Of a stretch of DNA of 15,156 nt, positions 12,792 to 15,156 are shown piece after piece (position 1 is the stretch's first letter; each line of letters opens with the position of its first letter). The notes beneath the pieces were generated by a model, which saw only the letters and a program-made list of their open reading frames with translations, was not told the origin of the DNA and made no database searches. The DNA lies in contig JAEYEL010000149.1 of assembly GCA_023403475.1 (NCBI GenBank), forward strand, positions 1 to 15,156, in the 5' to 3' direction. The translations under genes and the position numbers were made by a program. Source of the stretch: Actinomycetes bacterium. GTDB lineage: Bacteria; Actinomycetota; Coriobacteriia; Coriobacteriales; Eggerthellaceae.

Positions 12792-14142
12792 ACTCTCTCC
12801 GCTTGCGCGGGTCGCAGCGGAAACAATCGAGCGGCATGGACTGGCTGCCTCAGATGCGCCGGTGCTGCTCATGGTTTCAGGTGGGTCGGATTCCACGGCG
12901 CTTGCGTATGTGGCACGCGAACTGCACGAAGCGGGGCTTATCGGCTCGCTTGGCATGCTGCATGTGAACCATCGGCTGCGTGGGGAAGACGCCGACGCCG
13001 ATGCCCGTTTTACGGAAGAGCTGGCGGAGCTTTTGGAAATTCCCCTGTTCATGTACGAGATAGATGTGGCGGCGCGGGCAGCGCGTGCGGGCGGCAACAT
13101 TGAGGCCGTCGCACGCCACGAGCGCTATCTGGCGGCTAACGAGGCGCTGAGGGGTCTTTGCCGTCGCGCTGGTGCGCCTATATCGGACGGCCGCATTTTC
13201 ACGGCGCATACGGCAGACGACCGTGTGGAAAGCTTCTACATGCGCTCCATCGTGGGAACAGGCCCCGGCGGGTTTCGCGCCATGCGCTACGAGAACGGCC
13301 CTGTTGCGCGGCCTCTTCTCGATGCGGGGCGCGACGAGCTGCGTGCCTACTTGGCGACGCGCGAGCGTTCGGGCAAGCCCATGGCGTGCGATGCGCAGGG
13401 AAACCTGTGGCGGGAAGACGCAACCAACGCGCACACCGACCAATTCCGCGCCTATGTGCGTCACGAGATCGTGCCGCGCGCGAAGGCCCGCAACGCGCGT
13501 CTGCTCGGCACGCTCGGCCGCAGCATGAATCTCATAGCCGACGAGGACGACTATCTGGAAAGCCTCGCGCAAACAGTCGCGCAGCGCTGCATTGTGTGGG
13601 CGGAAGGGAACTCGTCGGCTGCTGTCGATACGGTGAGGTCTTCGGGTTGTACGGATGTTTCACGTGAAACATCCGCGTTTGCGTCTGGTGGTGTTGCCGA
13701 TGCGGTCGGGCCGGACGGTGGTGTTGCCGATGCGGTCGGGCCGGACGGCGGTGTTGCCGATGCGGTCGGAGTAGGCGATGATGTCGCTAGCGTAGCGGAG
13801 CTATCACACTGCGAAAATGTTTCACGTGAAACATTTTCATTCGAAACGGGTGGCAAAACGGGCGGTGCTCCTGCCGGCTTCACGCTTTCGCCTGCGTTCG
13901 GCGAAGAGCCCCTTGTGCTGCGTCGTCGGGCGTGCTTTACTGCGTTGGGCAAGCTGCTCGGGCCTAACGTGCGCGTGGAGAACGCGGCGGTGGCCGCTGT
14001 GCTGGCCGCGTTCGACGATGCCGGTAAGCCGAAAAGCGGATACGTAACCAACATTCAGGGCAACCTGGCGGTAAGCGCAAACAAACGCGGCGTGCGCGTG
14101 GAGCCCATGGCGACGTTCCGTGCCAGAAGAAAGCGCTGCTAG
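12781..14142 (+). CDS. tilS: tRNA(Ile)-lysidine synthase with a repeat- and parS-bearing insertion
   Basis: TilS uses ATP and lysine to convert C34 of tRNA-Ile(CAU) to lysidine, so that AUA is read as isoleucine; it is normally essential. The PP-loop SGGSDS is at residues 33-38, followed by LGMLHVNHRLRGEDAD, GNIEAVARHERY, FTAHTADDRVE and WREDATNAHTDQFRAYVRHE, all family-typical. The start is GTG 12781, with AAGGGGG just upstream; ATG 12763 is an alternative. Product 453 residues. Between the helical region (ending about 275) and the C-terminal part (from about 370, LVLRRRACFTALGKLLG) is a ~95-residue low-complexity insertion: D-V-S-R-E-T at 292-297, a GGVADAVGPD repeat (303-330), and N-V-S-R-E-T-F-S at 346-353. 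The two VSRET peptides are translated parS sites. The frame stays open, so the enzyme should be functional. Confidence 0.92.
   Translation: MSDELSPLARVAAETIERHGLAASDAPVLLMVSGGSDSTALAYVARELHEAGLIGSLGMLHVNHRLRGEDADADARFTEELAELLEIPLFMYEIDVAARAARAGGNIEAVARHERYLAANEALRGLCRRAGAPISDGRIFTAHTADDRVESFYMRSIVGTGPGGFRAMRYENGPVARPLLDAGRDELRAYLATRERSGKPMACDAQGNLWREDATNAHTDQFRAYVRHEIVPRAKARNARLLGTLGRSMNLIADEDDYLESLAQTVAQRCIVWAEGNSSAAVDTVRSSGCTDVSRETSAFASGGVADAVGPDGGVADAVGPDGGVADAVGVGDDVASVAELSHCENVSRETFSFETGGKTGGAPAGFTLSPAFGEEPLVLRRRACFTALGKLLGPNVRVENAAVAAVLAAFDDAGKPKSGYVTNIQGNLAVSANKRGVRVEPMATFRARRKRC
13656..13671. other. parS: parS site 2, inside tilS
   Basis: A perfect 16-bp parS consensus, extended to a 24-bp perfect palindrome (13652-13675). 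Centre-to-centre distance from site 1 is 1551 bases. The flanks differ from sites 1 and 3 (CGGA/TCCG). Confidence 0.95.
13691..13770. repeat. 30-bp tandem repeat between two parS sites
   Basis: Unit 1 (13691-13720) and unit 2 (13721-13750) differ at a single base (GGTG against GGCG at the end); unit 3 keeps the first 19 of 20 bases (13751-13770) and then diverges. The unit keeps frame and encodes GVADAVGPDG. Near-identity at DNA level, including third codon positions, indicates recent expansion. Confidence 0.93.
13818..13833. other. parS: parS site 3, inside tilS
   Basis: A perfect 16-bp parS consensus, extended to a 26-bp perfect palindrome (13813-13838). It lies 162 bases from site 2 centre to centre, with the 30-bp tandem repeat between them. 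Confidence 0.95.
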
Positions 14143-14215
14143 CGGGTTTCCCTAAACTACAGCTACCGGAGTTTTGCGCGCTTCGAAGGGCGCGTCGTGA
14201 AGAAAGGACACGGAA

Positions 14216-14968
14216 ATGGGCGACGAAAGGCAAGAAGTCTTTTCTGGTGGAACGGGCATGCGAGACGCAGGCGAAGCGGATGCGGGTGTTCGGGAAACGA
14301 CGTTTGGCGAGCAGAAACCCCCGGCATTCAACGTCATCCTTGCAAGCGGAAGCCCGCGCCGCAAGCAGCTTCTGGAAGATGCGGGTGTGACGTTTTCGGT
14401 GCAGGTTTCCGAAGTCGATGAAACTCTGGAGCCCGACCTTCTTGCCGATCCGCCCGAAGCCGCCAAGAAGCTTGCCGAGCGCAAGGCGGGCGCCGTGGTG
14501 CAGGAGGTGCTGGCCGACAAAAACGCTAGCGGCATGATGATTGTCATCGGCGCCGACACCATGGTGGTGAAAGACGGTGTCATCTTCGGCAAACCGAAGA
14601 GCCTCTCGCACGCCAAGCATATGCTGCGCACGCTTTCGGGCACCACGCACGAGGTGGTCACTGCCGTCTCGGTGTGGATGATCTCCGCTGATGCCGCAGA
14701 CGATGTGTCGCTGGGTTTCCGCACCTTTACCGACACGAGCCGCGTGACCTTCCGCAATCTTTCCGACGAGCAGATTTCCGACTACCTGCGGTGCGGCGAA
14801 TCGTTCGACAAGGCTGGCGCCTATGCCGCCCAAGGCGAAGGGGCCGCGCTTATCGAGCAGGTGGAAGGCTTGCTTTCCACTGTCATAGGCCTTCCGGTCG
14901 AGCGCCTGCTGCGCGAGTTTCCCGACCTTGCGTCTGCATCTTCGAAAGACGTTTCGAGAAAATGGTGA
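14216..14968 (+). CDS. maf: Maf family nucleoside triphosphate pyrophosphatase
   Basis: A 250-residue protein. The Maf domain begins at about residue 39 (NVILASGSPRRKQLLEDAG, with SGSPRR at 44-49), continues with the catalytic region VIGADTMVV (D114) and IFGKPKS, and ends with the YAAQGEGA motif (203-210). Maf proteins hydrolyse dTTP, UTP or modified nucleotides to monophosphates, cleaning the nucleotide pool; some affect septum formation. The ~38 N-terminal residues are an extension rich in Gly, Glu and Asp, not part of the fold. ATG 14216 is kept because AAAGGA (14203-14208) lies before it; ATG 14258 is a possible shorter start. It is 73 bases after tilS on the same strand. The C-terminus (KDVSRKW) overlaps the first copy of the repeat motif that follows. 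Confidence 0.9.
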   Translation: MGDERQEVFSGGTGMRDAGEADAGVRETTFGEQKPPAFNVILASGSPRRKQLLEDAGVTFSVQVSEVDETLEPDLLADPPEAAKKLAERKAGAVVQEVLADKNASGMMIVIGADTMVVKDGVIFGKPKSLSHAKHMLRTLSGTTHEVVTAVSVWMISADAADDVSLGFRTFTDTSRVTFRNLSDEQISDYLRCGESFDKAGAYAAQGEGAALIEQVEGLLSTVIGLPVERLLREFPDLASASSKDVSRKW

Positions 14969-15073
14969 AAACACCCCCTTTATGTACGGATAACAAGCTG
15001 AAATCCGTGCATAAGGGGGCAATTTCATCCACTTTTTGCAGCCAAACCATACATAAGTGGGTCAATTTCACCA
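14963..15073. repeat. Three-copy motif around CATAAGGGGG-n-ATTTCACC
   Basis: A ~24-base motif with the plan tACATAAGGGGGtcAATTTCACCa occurs three times: inverted at 14963-14986, direct at 15009-15031, and direct at 15050-15073. The inverted pair forms the hairpin described separately. The copies diverge at a few positions. The remaining bases to the window end (15074-15156) are GC-rich and show no gene I can support. Confidence 0.6.
14974..15019. other. Long hairpin after maf
   Basis: 14974-14991 pairs with 15003-15019 over 17 positions, with one bulged T and one G-T wobble, around an 11-base loop. The stem begins with five C-G pairs. It starts 5 bases after the maf stop. No T-run follows on the plus strand (CAATTTC), so it could be a terminator of atypical form or a repeat-borne structure. 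Confidence 0.6.
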
Positions 15074-15156
15074 AAAACTTCGGATGCTCGCGCCGTCGCA
15101 CCGCCGCGCCCGCCGTCAGCGGCGTCCGAGCCGCAGAGACGCCAGCGCCGAACCGC

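Noticed and set aside
13817..14047. Short plus-strand frame starting MFHVKH at parS site 3
   Set aside because: It is the second open phase of the parS palindrome running out of frame through tilS; it has no ribosome site.
14950..14965. Degenerate parS-like sequence GTTTCGAGAAAA at the end of maf
   Set aside because: The CACGTG core is missing and a base is lost; ParB sites do not tolerate this, although the peptide DVSRKW looks similar to the others.
14983..14992. DnaA box candidate TACGGATAA
   Set aside because: Two mismatches to TGTGGATAA at important positions and no cluster of further boxes; no replication origin is supported in the window.
14883..15101. Small minus-strand frame across the maf end and the three-copy motif
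   Set aside because: It is a translation of the repeat region and part of maf antisense; no ribosome site or family features.

Overview
The window is a high-GC bacterial chromosome segment with compact genes, mostly AAGG/GGAGG ribosome binding sites, and a gene set typical of Coriobacteriia. I favour an Eggerthellaceae-like gut actinobacterium, inferred from gene style and composition only; no marker gene here fixes the genus. No insertion sequence, prophage, CRISPR array, tRNA or rRNA was seen.

Left part (1-4603). The 3' end of an EF-G family gene finishes at a good intrinsic terminator. It is followed by a non-coding stretch with a 34-bp tandem repeat. A phosphate uptake pair (DUF47/PhoU-like protein plus PiT permease) comes next. 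On the opposite strand is a two-gene unit: a zinc-dependent phospholipase C family protein and a TRIC/UPF0126 membrane protein, read from a near-consensus promoter at 4650-4678.

Middle (4604-10292). An UMF1-type MFS transporter is followed by an iron-storage ferritin with a Fur-box-like operator, then a ZIP metal transporter. Past a set of hairpins lie a small membrane protein with a YGQ-rich tail (minus strand), an iron-containing alcohol dehydrogenase, and a four-helix 'phage holin 4' family membrane protein on the minus strand that overlaps the dehydrogenase tail to tail by 4 nt.

Right part (10293-15156). After a degenerate heptad repeat comes a tightly overlapping unit, rlmD/rumA-like RNA methyltransferase - small winged-helix protein - tilS (overlaps of 10 and 11 nt), followed by a Maf nucleotide pyrophosphatase. 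The most striking feature of the window is here. Three perfect copies of the 16-bp ParB centromere site parS (TGTTTCACGTGAAACA) lie at 12105, 13656 and 13818, all inside reading frames. One is in a linker insertion of the rRNA methyltransferase and two are in a linker insertion of tilS. All three are read in the same codon phase (V-S-R-E-T), and the two in tilS flank a 30-bp tandem repeat. This looks like part of the chromosome's origin-proximal centromere built into expandable, non-conserved loops of two RNA-modification enzymes. The window ends in a hairpin and a three-copy motif of unknown role.
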